From the NCBI GenBank assembly GCA_022264855.1, contig JABYQU010000059.1:124001-188000 (forward strand): 64,000 nucleotides of DNA, given 5' to 3'. The DNA is from Lenzites betulinus (taxonomy: Eukaryota > Basidiomycota > Agaricomycetes > Polyporales > Polyporaceae). Every line of letters begins with the position of its first letter. Position 1 is the first letter of the stretch. Shown here piece after piece: positions 44,626 through 54,924 of this stretch. The position numbers and the translations under genes were made by a program. Under the pieces are notes generated by a model, which made no database searches, was not told the origin of the DNA, and was given only the letters and a program-made list of their open reading frames with translations.

Positions 44626-46995
44626 TCACGACGCCATGGACGTAGCATCGTCGTAAGGAGGGGGAGCATCGCCTCCCGGCTCTCCTTGAGTCTCTTGACG
44701 AGCCCCTGCGTCACCCATTTCGGTGACCGGGGCCGTGGTGGTGGGCGTAGCCTCGCCCTCCTCGACCTCCATGTTGTCGTTCGACGCGTGAGCTGGAGGG
44801 GGAGGAGCGGGGTTAGCGGCCGGAGCCTCGTTGGTAGCGGTCGACGTGGGTGTCGCCGCTATGTTTAGGGATTGGGGAGGGGGTACATTGACCACCTCCG
44901 ATACAGAGTGTATGCCGGGGAGAGCCGTGATAGGTTCCCCGGGAGTGATTCCTTCGCGAGCGGTGCGGGATCGCGCGGCCGCGTCGCGGTGCTCGTCTGC
45001 CCACTCGATGGTGACGCCTAGTCGGGCGTACCAGAGTGCGACGTGAAACAGGGACAGCGCGTCCTCTGCGAAGCTGCCGGGATATGCCTGCGTGGTGCTC
45101 TCGGGGCTGACAGGGTACTGTCCCGTCAGAATGATGTGACGGTACAGGCCCGGCACTGAGAACAATACGTTCGTCAGCGATAGCCACCGTCCGCGTTCAG
45201 ACGGGGTTACACGGCGCGTCAAAGCGCGGCGACCCATCCGGTGGAACTCGACGTGGACCAGTTGCGGCCGACCGTCGGGGGCGACCGTCATCCACGACGG
45301 ACGAGACGACGGGTAGTTCTTCATCCACTCGCGAAGCTCCTTCGCGGTGGAGTCCAGCCGTGGCTGCGCGAGCTTCACGTGCGGCTGCTGCTTGGAGCGA
45401 TACGGCCGTCCTGCAATCGGGCGGTCGTTGCGGGTGGTGGGCATCGGCAGATGCGCCGTGCTTGTAGGGATTAACCCCGGCGGCGTATATGCAGCCGGGT
45501 GGGGCTGGTCTACGGTGGGACCTGTCCGATTGGATGGGCCACCCGAGGGACCAGCTCGGTCGGGGTTCCGCCAGCTGCTCACCAAGACTTGTAATCCCCG
45601 CACGCTGGTCAGTGCGGGGTTGGCGTTGACCTGCGCCAGCAGATGTTGTATGCGATGCCGCGCCTGACCCATGTCAGTGTGCGAGGCATCCAAGATTTGC
45701 CGGGCCTCCTCTTGAGTCATTGGCACGAAGTCGTACCAATGGTTGGTGAGCTTGGGGTCCGAGTTCGCCGGTGCGGCTAACTCGTCGTGGGGCCAGTTGG
45801 GGATGAGCGACTGATGAGAGGCGGCAGTCGTGCCTGTCCACGTCATCGTGCCCGGGCGCGGAGGAGCTGGTACTCCTCGACGCGCGTTCCGCATCACTTG
45901 CCGACTCGAAATACGCCGCGCCCGTTTGGCGTCGAACGTAGCCTCGTCTTCCGACGAGAAGTCGTAGTCGACCATGGGGTGCGGGGCCGGCTCTTCCCGC
46001 GGCGGCTCGATTCTTTGGGTCTCGGGCGACGTCTGCGTCGGCCGAGTCGTGGTAGACGATCCTTGTCGGAACATGTCAAATCCACGAACGTCCCCTGCTG
46101 ATATTGGCGGGGGAAAGCGGGACGACATGTCCTCGCGCCTATCCCCGCGCCGCACCGTCCTGTCCTCGTTGGGACGGCTGTAAGGTTGGTAACGAGCAGT
46201 TTCTGCTCGAGACTCCTGTTGTTTCTTCATATCCTCCAGCTGCTGCTGGAGTCGATCCTTCTCGTCTTGCAGATCGTCGTACCGCTCGCGCTCGTCGTTG
46301 CGCTCGCGACGGTACTGCTCCATCGTCTCACGACGCTCATCTGCGAGCTGCCGTGCCTCCTTCAACTGCTCTTGCAGTTCGGCTATACGCCGCTCGTTCT
46401 CCGCGGCGTCCCCTCCCTCCTTGGAGCGACTATGCTCCTCGAAGTACTGCCAGAACCGGGCTTGAAGCTGAGCTTGCACGCTCATTTGAGCTTCGCGCAG
46501 CGATGGCTCCGACTGCGCGCCCCGAAGATGGCGGATGAACTCGGCGCAGATCACGCAGCCCGTCGTATGCGCGACGAGGAGCGGATGCTCTGCTACCGGT
46601 CCCCAGGCCAGGTTCATGCTCAGTGGCATGATGGGCGGCATCCCTGGCATTACGCCCATGGGAGCGACCTGATTTTGGGGCGGAGCAAACGCTGAGACCG
46701 ACACCCCATGTGCTTGAGGGTACGCGGGCGGGTACGCGTAGCCGTATCCCAGCTGCGGATATTGATTCGTAGGCGGTGTCTGCGTTGGGGCACCGCCGTA
46801 CTGGTACTGGGCCGGATACGGCGCAGGATACCCAGCTACTTGCTGATGCACGGCTGGGGCGGCAGGATCCGGGAAGGCCACGTTTGGTGGCATGGCGGTA
46901 GAGGGGGGTGCTGGGCGATCCACTACCATTTCGGTAGTGGCGCTCGGGGGTGCGTTGAGGGGCGCGTGAGGCGGCTGGGATTGGTCCGGGTTCAT
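44626..46995 (-). CDS. ORF3 of the gypsy element, unknown function
   Basis: An intact 789-codon frame with an ATG, in the place where some retroelements carry env. Residues 1-170 are Pro/Ala/Tyr-rich (PYPAQYQYGGAPTQTPPTNQ type). About residues 195-270 form a strong charged coiled coil (RIAELQEQLKEARQLADERR onward). A low-complexity middle follows. About residues 385-720 look folded: HWYDFVPMTQEEARQILDAS, HRIQHLLAQVNAN, NVLFSVPGLYRHIILTGQYP, LSLFHVALWYARLGVTIEWA. I see no signal peptide, transmembrane segment or furin-like site, so it is not envelope-like. Similar uncharacterised proteins are, I believe, frequent in Agaricomycete genomes. It could be a second capsid-like or RNA-binding protein. 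Intact length in a young insertion suggests it is used. Confidence 0.7.
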   Translation of the reverse strand: MNPDQSQPPHAPLNAPPSATTEMVVDRPAPPSTAMPPNVAFPDPAAPAVHQQVAGYPAPYPAQYQYGGAPTQTPPTNQYPQLGYGYAYPPAYPQAHGVSVSAFAPPQNQVAPMGVMPGMPPIMPLSMNLAWGPVAEHPLLVAHTTGCVICAEFIRHLRGAQSEPSLREAQMSVQAQLQARFWQYFEEHSRSKEGGDAAENERRIAELQEQLKEARQLADERRETMEQYRRERNDERERYDDLQDEKDRLQQQLEDMKKQQESRAETARYQPYSRPNEDRTVRRGDRREDMSSRFPPPISAGDVRGFDMFRQGSSTTTRPTQTSPETQRIEPPREEPAPHPMVDYDFSSEDEATFDAKRARRISSRQVMRNARRGVPAPPRPGTMTWTGTTAASHQSLIPNWPHDELAAPANSDPKLTNHWYDFVPMTQEEARQILDASHTDMGQARHRIQHLLAQVNANPALTSVRGLQVLVSSWRNPDRAGPSGGPSNRTGPTVDQPHPAAYTPPGLIPTSTAHLPMPTTRNDRPIAGRPYRSKQQPHVKLAQPRLDSTAKELREWMKNYPSSRPSWMTVAPDGRPQLVHVEFHRMGRRALTRRVTPSERGRWLSLTNVLFSVPGLYRHIILTGQYPVSPESTTQAYPGSFAEDALSLFHVALWYARLGVTIEWADEHRDAAARSRTAREGITPGEPITALPGIHSVSEVVNVPPPQSLNIAATPTSTATNEAPAANPAPPPPAHASNDNMEVEEGEATPTTTAPVTEMGDAGARQETQGEPGGDAPPPYDDATSMAS

Positions 46996-47318
46996 GGCGG
47001 TGGTGCGAGTGTTGAGGGCGAGTGGGCGAGTGAGAGAGTCGTAGTAAAAGCAAGAGAGACGAGTGTGAAGTTAGGCGAGCGCGAGCTGGCAATTCGCCAG
47101 TCGCAGGGTCGCGGAGCCACGCTAAGCGCTGGCTGAGCTCGAATCTGAGCTGTAATTACGCGACGCGTCGCGCGTAGCACATGTGACCGCGTGCGAGCGC
47201 TTGCTAGCAGGTGGCTGTGCTCGCGCCTTCAACGCCGGACGCACAAGTCCTTTTCTCCTTTGACGCCGCACTGGCTACACTCGCCGTATCGGCGTAGCTA
47301 CTCCCCACCGCACACGTA
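46996..47318 (-). other. Spacer between pol and ORF3 in the gypsy element
   Basis: This 323-bp non-coding gap contains a perfect 8-bp stem, CCGCACAC/GTGTGCGG, at 47308-47329 spanning the pol stop codon. No splice acceptor or internal promoter could be assigned with confidence, so the way ORF3 is translated is unknown. Confidence 0.5.
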
Positions 47319-50300
47319 TTAGTGTGCGGCTGGTTTCCGGGGTAAGGCTCGCCATGAGCTGACTCCCATGAGCGTACAATACTCGTCCAACGCTGCGAGA
47401 TCTTTACAACTCTCATACGGCTCCCAAGTATGGTCGCCCTGGGTCCACCGTACGTGAAACCGACATCTGGCGCCTTGCCACTCGTGGCCGACTATCTCGT
47501 CGACCAACCATTCAGCGTCGTCGCTGAGCCCGAAGTCGTAGAAGGCTTGGGCATCGCGATGTGGGAATACCGCATCGTCGTTGGCTTCATGTCTCCTAAG
47601 TAGGGAGACATGGAATTTGGGATGTATTCGCCGCTCTCGTAATTCCGAGGGTAGGTCCAATACATAGTTGGAAGTGCGAGGTATGCACTCCAAAATCTTG
47701 TATGGCCCGATGTATTTAGGCACGAGCTTGCGTGCTCGACCTTTGGGCACGGTTAGGTTCTTAGTCGAGAGATAGACTAAGTCTCCAATCTGGAACTCAG
47801 GTTCCTCCTGCCTATGCTTATTCGCATGGTAGGTTTGAGACACGCGAGCGTCGATTATGGCATCGTGCGCTATCTCAAGATTAGCACGAGCTCGCTGTGC
47901 GAACTCGCGTACTCCCGCGAACGGAGTTTCCGTTCTGATTCCACTCATCGACCGAGGTAAATACCCATAGTTCAATTCGAACGGGGCAAACCCAGTAGTA
48001 GAGCTGGCGGCAGAATTCAATGCGAATTCTGCCAAGGGTAGTTTCTCGTACCAATCGAGTTGATTGGGCGATACTATAGCACGGAGAATCTGAGTAATTG
48101 AACGAATAGTTCGCTCACTCAGTCCATCCGTTTGCGGGTGGAAAGAAGTGGACATGAGCAGCTTCGCGCCCATGAGTCTATGAAGCTCACGCCAGAACTT
48201 CGACGTGAACTTGCTGTCTCTATCAGATACGATAGATTCAGGCAACCCGTGGAGTCGTACTACCTCTCGCAGATATACGAGAGATAATTCCGCGGCCGTG
48301 TCGGTCATTCGTACAGGTATTAAGTGTACCATAGACGTCATGCGGCATACGACTACCCATACGTAGTCGTATCCGTGTGACAATGGAAATGGACCGATAA
48401 AGTCCATGGAGATCGAGACCCATGGGGCCAGGGCCAGGGGTAAGCTATGTAGTAGCCCCATAGGTAGTTGAGTGGACGACTTTGCGGTATGACATGTACC
48501 GCAAGTTATACAAAATTTATCTACGTCTTTGCGTAGAGTCGGCCACCAAAACCAACGTCTGAGATACTCAGACGTGCGTTGCGGACCGAGATGTCCCAAC
48601 GTACTGTGCGCGCGATCAATCACGATCTCGTGTAGTGATCGTTTGTTCAATAGAACCCGGGGTAGGCATAACACAGCCTCGCCCTCGCGGTTCTTGGAGA
48701 AAATCAACCCATCGCGAGTGGCGAATGCGCTAAACTGAGATGGTTTAGCCATAATTTTGCCAAACGTCTTGTCCGTAACATATCCGTTACGGACGGCTTT
48801 CATGAACCCATCTTCGTTTTCGAAGTGGGTGCGCAGTGAGGGGCCGGACGCTAGCGACATCGCTAGCGTAGGGTCGTCAGGCGACGTTGGTTCAGATGTA
48901 ACCTCAGCCGCTGGAGCGTGTGTGGCATACCGTGCGCTCTCTATGACTCGCTCCTCCACTGGCTCCGGCAGCGTGGTAGCTGTCGGCTTCGCTTTTGCCG
49001 GGAGAACGACTTTGTTCTTCGGGCGTGCTACTGGCGCCTCGTCATCGGAGTCACGATAACGAGCAGGTTTCCGAATGACTCGTCCAGCTCGTATCTCGAG
49101 CAGACGACTCTGAGGTAGATCGTCTCCCTCAGGATCTAATCGCGCGTCAGCGTTCACGACGTCGTATTCCGGCGTCGTGTCATGCAAGGAGTCCATCTCG
49201 TAGTATCGAGATAGACAGTCCGCGACTTTGTTGAGTCGCCCAGGTACGTAGGTAATATCGTAGTCAAATCTGGCTAGGTATTCGTACCAACGAATCTGGC
49301 GACGATTCGGATTCTTGACTCCTTTCATAAATTCTAGGGCCTTATGGTCAGTTACGATACGTAACTTGCGGCCGAGAAGTTTATCCTCCCATTTCAGGAG
49401 TCCTTCCATTATTGCAAGGGTCTCTTGCTCGTACGTGTGATATGCACGCTGAGCACTGGTGAACTTCTTCGATAGAAACCCAGCGGGACGGCAAGTTTGC
49501 CAGTCCTCGCCTTGGCCGTATAAGGCCCCGATTCCAAACAGTGAGGCGTCGCATATGAGCCATATCGGCTCACTGCGGCGCGGGTCTATTGGTCTCAGTA
49601 TGGGGACCTTGCACGCTAGAGTCTTAATGGACTCGAAGCATTTCTCGTGCAAGGCTCGCCATACAAAAGGTCTATCGTTGTGTACCATCTCCGAAAGCGG
49701 AGATGTGTATGCCGATATATCTGGCATGAAATGGGCTAGGTAATTCACTAGTCCCAGAAACCGCTGGACTTCATTGTAAGACTGCGGGGTTCTCCAGTTA
49801 CGGATACGGCTCATCTTGTCTGTATCGGCGTGCAAGCCGCGGTCATCTATGCGATGACCTAAACAGTCCAGATCCTTAGAATACAAGTCGCATTTCGACT
49901 TGCTAAGGAATAGTTGTGCCTTTCGAAGCTCGTTAAACACCAATTTCAGGTGTTTCTCGTGATCTTCGATAGTATCCGAGAAGACGAATATGTCATCGAG
50001 GTATACGTGAACGAATCGGCCTATGAATTCACGAAATATCGTGGTCATTAGCCTTTGGAATGTAGAGGGTGCGTTTGTGTCACCCTGCTGCATTACTTCG
50101 CTCACGAAGGTTCCGAAAGGAGTGGAAAATGCGGTTTTCCAGATATCCTCCGCTACGATGCGTATTTGCTCGTACGCGTCGGATAAGTCGATCTTCGAGC
50201 GGTACTTCGCTCGTGCCACATCCATCCGGATCTGATCTTGATCCGGAAATGGCGTAAGATCATGTACAGTATTGTCATTGCGCTGTCTTGCGTCAATGAC

Positions 50301-50900
50301 AGTTCGAAGTTTGCCATTTTTCTTCGCTACGCATAGTAGCGGAGCTGCTTGTGTGACCGTAGCAGGTCTCCACCAGCCGGCCTTTACATACCGGTTGATC
50401 TTCGTAAGAAGCTCATCCTTGATCGCCTCCGCGCATCGCGGTAGGTGATACTTGTATAGTTTTTTCTCATCAATCAGCGGAATACGATGATTGATCTCCC
50501 TATACGGTGGTAGAGTCTCAGGCGCAGGACGCATTATGTCCTCCGTCTCCTTATACCACCGTTCTCGGAGCCTATTCAGCTCCTCTTCAGATTCATCTAT
50601 GACAAATCCGACGTGTGTCCGTCGGATTATTTCATCCTCCAGCTGCTCTTTCGCTATCTGGTCGAGCATCTCGTGGATGCCGAATGGGTCTTTGCCATAG
50701 TTGTTGACCAATTTCGGCCTCGATTGTGAATGTACGGTAGGTACACTACGTTCTCGTATGTCGGGAACAGCGGCATTCGCTGCCCGACCTTGATGTCGTA
50801 CCGGAGTTACGACGGTTTCGCCGTCGTTCCCTCCCCCTTCCGGTGACATACTAGTCATCGCGTAGCGGGTTTGGGGAGGCTCCACCTTGGTGGATTCCAC
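47319..50900 (-). CDS. pol: Pol: reverse transcriptase, RNase H, integrase and chromodomain
   Basis: About 1,193 codons open from the GTG four codons after the Gag UAG. The first ATG (MTSMSPEGG) is at 50858. Reverse transcriptase lies at about residues 150-340 with the YLDDIFVF active site near residue 300. RNase H starts at LICDASLFGIGAL and contains VTDHKALEF. The integrase HHCC zinc domain (HSTLGHLG to CITCGTCH) lies near residues 763-797; its catalytic Asp-Asp-Glu sits in MDFIGPFP, VSDRDSKF and LSERTIRS. The C-terminal EWLVDEIVGHEWQGARCRFH to WEPYESCKDL (about 1124-1173) is a chromodomain, which in chromoviruses steers integration to modified histones. Everything is full length with no frameshift. 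Expression as Gag-Pol would need stop-codon readthrough or another recoding mechanism. Confidence 0.93.
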   Translation of the reverse strand: MESTKVEPPQTRYAMTSMSPEGGGNDGETVVTPVRHQGRAANAAVPDIRERSVPTVHSQSRPKLVNNYGKDPFGIHEMLDQIAKEQLEDEIIRRTHVGFVIDESEEELNRLRERWYKETEDIMRPAPETLPPYREINHRIPLIDEKKLYKYHLPRCAEAIKDELLTKINRYVKAGWWRPATVTQAAPLLCVAKKNGKLRTVIDARQRNDNTVHDLTPFPDQDQIRMDVARAKYRSKIDLSDAYEQIRIVAEDIWKTAFSTPFGTFVSEVMQQGDTNAPSTFQRLMTTIFREFIGRFVHVYLDDIFVFSDTIEDHEKHLKLVFNELRKAQLFLSKSKCDLYSKDLDCLGHRIDDRGLHADTDKMSRIRNWRTPQSYNEVQRFLGLVNYLAHFMPDISAYTSPLSEMVHNDRPFVWRALHEKCFESIKTLACKVPILRPIDPRRSEPIWLICDASLFGIGALYGQGEDWQTCRPAGFLSKKFTSAQRAYHTYEQETLAIMEGLLKWEDKLLGRKLRIVTDHKALEFMKGVKNPNRRQIRWYEYLARFDYDITYVPGRLNKVADCLSRYYEMDSLHDTTPEYDVVNADARLDPEGDDLPQSRLLEIRAGRVIRKPARYRDSDDEAPVARPKNKVVLPAKAKPTATTLPEPVEERVIESARYATHAPAAEVTSEPTSPDDPTLAMSLASGPSLRTHFENEDGFMKAVRNGYVTDKTFGKIMAKPSQFSAFATRDGLIFSKNREGEAVLCLPRVLLNKRSLHEIVIDRAHSTLGHLGPQRTSEYLRRWFWWPTLRKDVDKFCITCGTCHTAKSSTQLPMGLLHSLPLALAPWVSISMDFIGPFPLSHGYDYVWVVVCRMTSMVHLIPVRMTDTAAELSLVYLREVVRLHGLPESIVSDRDSKFTSKFWRELHRLMGAKLLMSTSFHPQTDGLSERTIRSITQILRAIVSPNQLDWYEKLPLAEFALNSAASSTTGFAPFELNYGYLPRSMSGIRTETPFAGVREFAQRARANLEIAHDAIIDARVSQTYHANKHRQEEPEFQIGDLVYLSTKNLTVPKGRARKLVPKYIGPYKILECIPRTSNYVLDLPSELRERRIHPKFHVSLLRRHEANDDAVFPHRDAQAFYDFGLSDDAEWLVDEIVGHEWQGARCRFHVRWTQGDHTWEPYESCKDLAALDEYCTLMGVSSWRALPRKPAAH

Positions 50901-50940
50901 TACGCTGTGCTAATACGCCGCACGCTGGCTGGCGTATTTG
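50886..50940 (-). promoter_or_regulatory. Candidate UAG readthrough site between gag and pol
   Basis: Gag and Pol share one reading frame, separated by a single UAG (50912-50910) followed by CAC AGC GUA GUG. A perfect 8-bp stem (arms 50931-50938 and 50912-50919, GGCGTATT/AATACGCC) ends on the stop codon itself. Small hairpins follow immediately downstream (GTGGA-TCCAC around 50890-50900 and a CCACC/GGTGG pair at 50882-50893). Same-frame UAG suppression is the known strategy of gammaretroviruses; its use here is inferred. Confidence 0.5.
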
Positions 50941-53744
50941 CCTCCTTCAATGAATAACGGGATCTCCTTCCCATTCATCACTACTCGGTTCTTCGCGAAG
51001 TCGAGAACAACGCCATATTGACGACAGAATACGGTGCCTAATATGGCATCGTATTTGTCAATATCCACGACGTCGAAATAATGCGTTTCGCATATATTTC
51101 CGAGCGCTATTGACGCTTGAGCCCCGAAGTTTATCTTCGTGCGGCTGCCTTTGGTGCCCAACTGTAGGCCCATTGGCTCCTTCAAGTCGATACGACTTGC
51201 CTTGCACAAATATGCGAACTCCGGAGTGATAGAGTCCGTGGTGCATCCGGAGTCAAAGAGCACTAAGCCCTTGACTCCGTTGATCGGGAGCTCGGCACAT
51301 AACGTGCGTTGCGTATCCAGCGTACGTGCTGGTTGTGCCTGCGGATCCTCGATGCGCCGTACTTTGGCGTCATACATCCACGCATGTCTCGCAGCACGGT
51401 CTTGCCCTACTGCCATGCTGTGGATGTGTATCGTATCCGATACTTCATCGGCCAAAGGTTCTATGCGCATTCCTGCGAACTCCAATTGATCGTAGTGATC
51501 ATTGGTATCGAACACTTCTTCGTGCTCTGATTCATACTGAGATCCTCCCCAGCCATATTCTGACTGAGGGTAATCCCCTACGACTTGCAGGTCGGTTTCG
51601 TCCTCTACCAGAGCTTCATCCTCCTCTGGTTCGGGTACATGGTCATCAGCCACGCCGACTTGCTCGTCGTGCGCAGCCTGTTCATGGTCGGACGTATCGT
51701 CCAATACTCGTTGAGCAAACATGCGAGGACCGGAGTGGTCGCGTTTGCCCGCATTCGGACAGACTGGATCGGACGCGAAATGTCCGATCTGTCCACACGA
51801 ATAGCAAGTCTGCGCTGCTTTGGTGGCGGCCTGCTTTCCGTTGGGACGATTGTTCGGGTGAGGCACGTTACGTGTCTTGTCCCCAGACGGACCTCCGGTG
51901 CGAGGCCGTCCTTGTTCGGCAGGCTTAGCCGCGTAGTGCGCAGGCCGTGAGACCGACGTAGGTTGCGTCGGTTTACTCGGAGGAGCAGTTTGCTTCCTCC
52001 GAGTGGAGAGGTCCTTCGTAGGGCACGTCACCGTAGTTGAAGCGACCGTATTATGGCCTTCACGGGCACGCCTGCGCATCTGCATAGCGCGCGTATTCTG
52101 CTCGATATCCAGAGCAGCATGGTACAGGTCGGTCAATGTATTGTACTTAACGGATAAGCCGTTAACTACCGCTATCACATGCTCGAAACTCTCGGGCAAT
52201 GCGTCAAGGAACTTGGTCCTCATCTGGTATCGTGAAGGGCGCTCCCACATCCTGTCGGATATGTATAGTAGCCGTTCATACAGAGCGGCTACTCCTCCCT
52301 TGCTAGCGTCGTATTTCAGACGTTCAAATTGCTGGGCCGCGTAGAGGTAATTATCCCGATGGATAAACCGGCGGAACAGCCCGATTACGGCCTCGGAGAA
52401 GAGCCAGTTTCTCTTCTCGCGAGAAGTGGACTGCACCGTGTTGTAAAACCACAGCGCCGCCTCGTCCGTGAGACTCGAGCTGAGCAGACGTAACCTGTCT
52501 GCATCCATGCTGTCTCCGGTGATGCGGAGAGTATGGAAATACTCCAGTAGCCCGCGGAGCCACAGCTCGAACTCGTCCAGATTGTCTTTGCCGTCGTACG
52601 ATTTCGGCGGCGGCAACTTGGACATCTTGAGATAGGCTGGGGGAGGAGAGGTAGCCTCCTCGCTTACCATCTCCTCAATCATGTCCAGCAATCGCTGGAC
52701 GCCAAAACTATCTCGCGCGATAGGACTGGGACCCGTATACGCCAACTCGGGTACATCATGTGCCGTGTTGGCATCGCGCTCATTATCGGGGCGGGCGTAG
52801 TGCATCCCACCCATGGCTGAAGGGGCCATCGACCGACGAGGTCGTAGTCCTGGCATTGCAGGAGGAAGCGTAGGGCCCGTAACTCCCGCGGCATTCAGGC
52901 CTCTGGTAAGAGGCGCGGCCGCGTCGGGCCAGGCGTTCGTCCTGGATATGGAACCGTAACGCGGTTCCTCCGGGTCGAACACTACGTTCCTGCGAGGCAT
53001 CGCATTCGATGCTCCGCCTTGACCGATAGGTCTCGGTGTCGACTCAAACGCCGGCTGCGAACGTCTACGTTCTATGTCGGATTCACTGAGTCCAGCCTTC
53101 TTCAGTCGTTCGCGCCGGCTGGCTTCCCAGCGACGCTGTTCGTCCATTTCCGCCTCGAGATCTGGGGCTGACTCGTATCCGAGTAGCTCGTCTTCGACCT
53201 CGTGTTCGTCGCCAGCAGCTTCACCTGCTGGCAGCTCGACATCGCTGTCCATTTCGGACCTATTCGGTCCATGCCCGTCGGATCCATGTAATATGGTCAG
53301 GCCTGTAATGTGGCCAGCCAGCTCGTCTTCTGCGTCCAATATCTGGTTCCGTAATTCGCGGAACCGGGTTGCAGACCGCTGCAGTGCGCTGAGCAGCTCG
53401 AGCGAGGTTGATGGGGCAATGGAGTCGCGATGATGTCGGTCGCGAACGCCTTGCCACCGTTTGCTGACCTTCGCTAGACCTTTCGAGTCTAGCGACAGCT
53501 GGGAACTCCTACTTGCTGACCTCGGCAATTGACTCGCCGCTGGCCGCGGCGATTCCGGGCCTCGTACTGAGCCAACCACGATACTACGTGGTTGGCTGAC
53601 GTATTCCAACGACGGGGAATCCGCGCGCATAGACGGCAGGCCTGTCCGAGTCACTGGAGGGGGCATAACACTCGTATGCGAGTGAGCTCTTGACGGCGCA
53701 CGAGAAACGTTCGCTGCGGGGCGTACGGTCGTCTCGACCGGCAC
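50910..53744 (-). CDS. gag: Gag and aspartic protease of the gypsy element
   Basis: Structural polyprotein plus protease for particle assembly and polyprotein cleavage. About 944 codons are open. The first codon in this frame set is GTG; the first ATG is at 53666 (MPPPVTRTGLP). The region about 53744-52650 is Pro/Ser-rich with charged stretches. A retrotransposon Gag domain lies around residues 380-560 (YDGKDNLDEFELWLRGLLEY to LYERLLYISDRMWERP). A zinc knuckle CYSCGQIGHFASDPVC near residue 650 has six instead of the usual four residues between His and the last Cys. An acidic linker follows, then a pepsin-type retroviral protease with LFDSGCTTDSI near residue 828 and the flap/ILG region DAILGTVFC. 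The frame ends at a UAG (50912-50910), and the polymerase frame continues in the same phase. Confidence 0.9.
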   Translation of the reverse strand: MPVETTVRPAANVSRAPSRAHSHTSVMPPPVTRTGLPSMRADSPSLEYVSQPRSIVVGSVRGPESPRPAASQLPRSASRSSQLSLDSKGLAKVSKRWQGVRDRHHRDSIAPSTSLELLSALQRSATRFRELRNQILDAEDELAGHITGLTILHGSDGHGPNRSEMDSDVELPAGEAAGDEHEVEDELLGYESAPDLEAEMDEQRRWEASRRERLKKAGLSESDIERRRSQPAFESTPRPIGQGGASNAMPRRNVVFDPEEPRYGSISRTNAWPDAAAPLTRGLNAAGVTGPTLPPAMPGLRPRRSMAPSAMGGMHYARPDNERDANTAHDVPELAYTGPSPIARDSFGVQRLLDMIEEMVSEEATSPPPAYLKMSKLPPPKSYDGKDNLDEFELWLRGLLEYFHTLRITGDSMDADRLRLLSSSLTDEAALWFYNTVQSTSREKRNWLFSEAVIGLFRRFIHRDNYLYAAQQFERLKYDASKGGVAALYERLLYISDRMWERPSRYQMRTKFLDALPESFEHVIAVVNGLSVKYNTLTDLYHAALDIEQNTRAMQMRRRAREGHNTVASTTVTCPTKDLSTRRKQTAPPSKPTQPTSVSRPAHYAAKPAEQGRPRTGGPSGDKTRNVPHPNNRPNGKQAATKAAQTCYSCGQIGHFASDPVCPNAGKRDHSGPRMFAQRVLDDTSDHEQAAHDEQVGVADDHVPEPEEDEALVEDETDLQVVGDYPQSEYGWGGSQYESEHEEVFDTNDHYDQLEFAGMRIEPLADEVSDTIHIHSMAVGQDRAARHAWMYDAKVRRIEDPQAQPARTLDTQRTLCAELPINGVKGLVLFDSGCTTDSITPEFAYLCKASRIDLKEPMGLQLGTKGSRTKINFGAQASIALGNICETHYFDVVDIDKYDAILGTVFCRQYGVVLDFAKNRVVMNGKEIPLFIEGGKYASQRAAY

Positions 53745-54924
53745 GTTTACATTCTCGGAACGCGAAGTTACGTTCCGAGTCCGTCGCGCGCCCGCTGATA
53801 CGGTAAGAGGTGCTCTGACGGCCGATAGCCGAGGGGTAGAGGACGTCTAGGTGTGTGATGAAGGGGAGTAAGGTCTCGAGCTCCCTAGGTTCGCTGGTAG
53901 GCCGGCCCGTGTACTGTTCGCGCGCAAGCAGGAAGGATGCCTCTCACGCACAGGGCGGGAGCGCGCGCGGACTCGCGCTGTAGAAGGGCGCGCGCGGAGG
54001 TAAACTCAGTAACGCAACGCGCGCAGAAATAACGCAACGCTCGCAGTCAGCCGCGGGGCTTCGCAACGCAGTACGCACGCAGTAAAACGCAGGAGAAACG
54101 GAATAGACGCAATATACGCAACTGACGGTACGCTGTCACAGCGGAGAGGTCTCCAGTCGTCCTGCCTTGAAGGGGAAGCTGTTGCACGTTGAGAAGCGCG
54201 AGGGACACGTTCCCAGCAGTTGAGAGAGTGAGGGGTGGATTGTCTGGGGGGTTCGAATGCCCCGAAATGACTATGTACAAGAATGCCCGCAGGCTGAATC
54301 AAAACACGTGCTACCATACGGAAGATAAGCGGAAACCGGGCCCGGGATGCCTCGCGCGCCGGGCGCACTCGCCGCGCGCGATCCGACTCCTCGCGCGCCT
54401 CGTGCGCGCGCCACTGATGCGCCCCGCGGACCCGCGCGCGCGAGCAGCTAGGGCAGAGGGCTCTGGATAGCGACAGGCATCGCGCGCGCCGTGGTGAAGT
54501 GCCCCGCGCGCACCTTGACCTTGCGCGCGATGGGCTACGCGCACTGCGCGCGCGACGTAGGGGGTACCGAAGTGTGCGGTGGGCTCTGCGCGCGCTGTGG
54601 TTGGCGTGCGCGCGCAAGGGTGGAGAAGGAGGGTTTCTGGCCTGGAACGCCTGTGGAGCGTATCACCGCATGCGGGTGTGAGTACACTGGCACGAGGGGG
54701 GTGTTGCGACGTGGCACGCCAGCACCGATATCAGTGCGTGGCGGGAGGGAAGAAGCTCGCGGGGGGGAATTAGGCCTACTCGGCCGCTTGCTTCCGGAAC
54801 CTGGCGCGGATTCTTCCATTTGGAAGGATGTCGAGTTGTTTATGGCAGATGTTGTTGATGATTGATGACGTGGTAACGTCGAGCCCCAAATATGGGCGTG
54901 TAAGTATCACGGAGAGTAAAAAAG
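53745..54924 (-). other. 5' leader of the gypsy element
   Basis: About 1.2 kb between the 5' LTR and Gag. It includes a strongly CGCGCG-rich part at 54340-54620. No gene is supported. A perfect 9-bp-arm hairpin lies at 53754-53779 just upstream of Gag. The long leader could hold packaging signals, a small intron or the true start of Gag; none was identified. Confidence 0.5.

Noticed and set aside
44626..46995. Envelope gene of the gypsy element
   Set aside because: No signal peptide, transmembrane segment or cleavage site; only the position is env-like.
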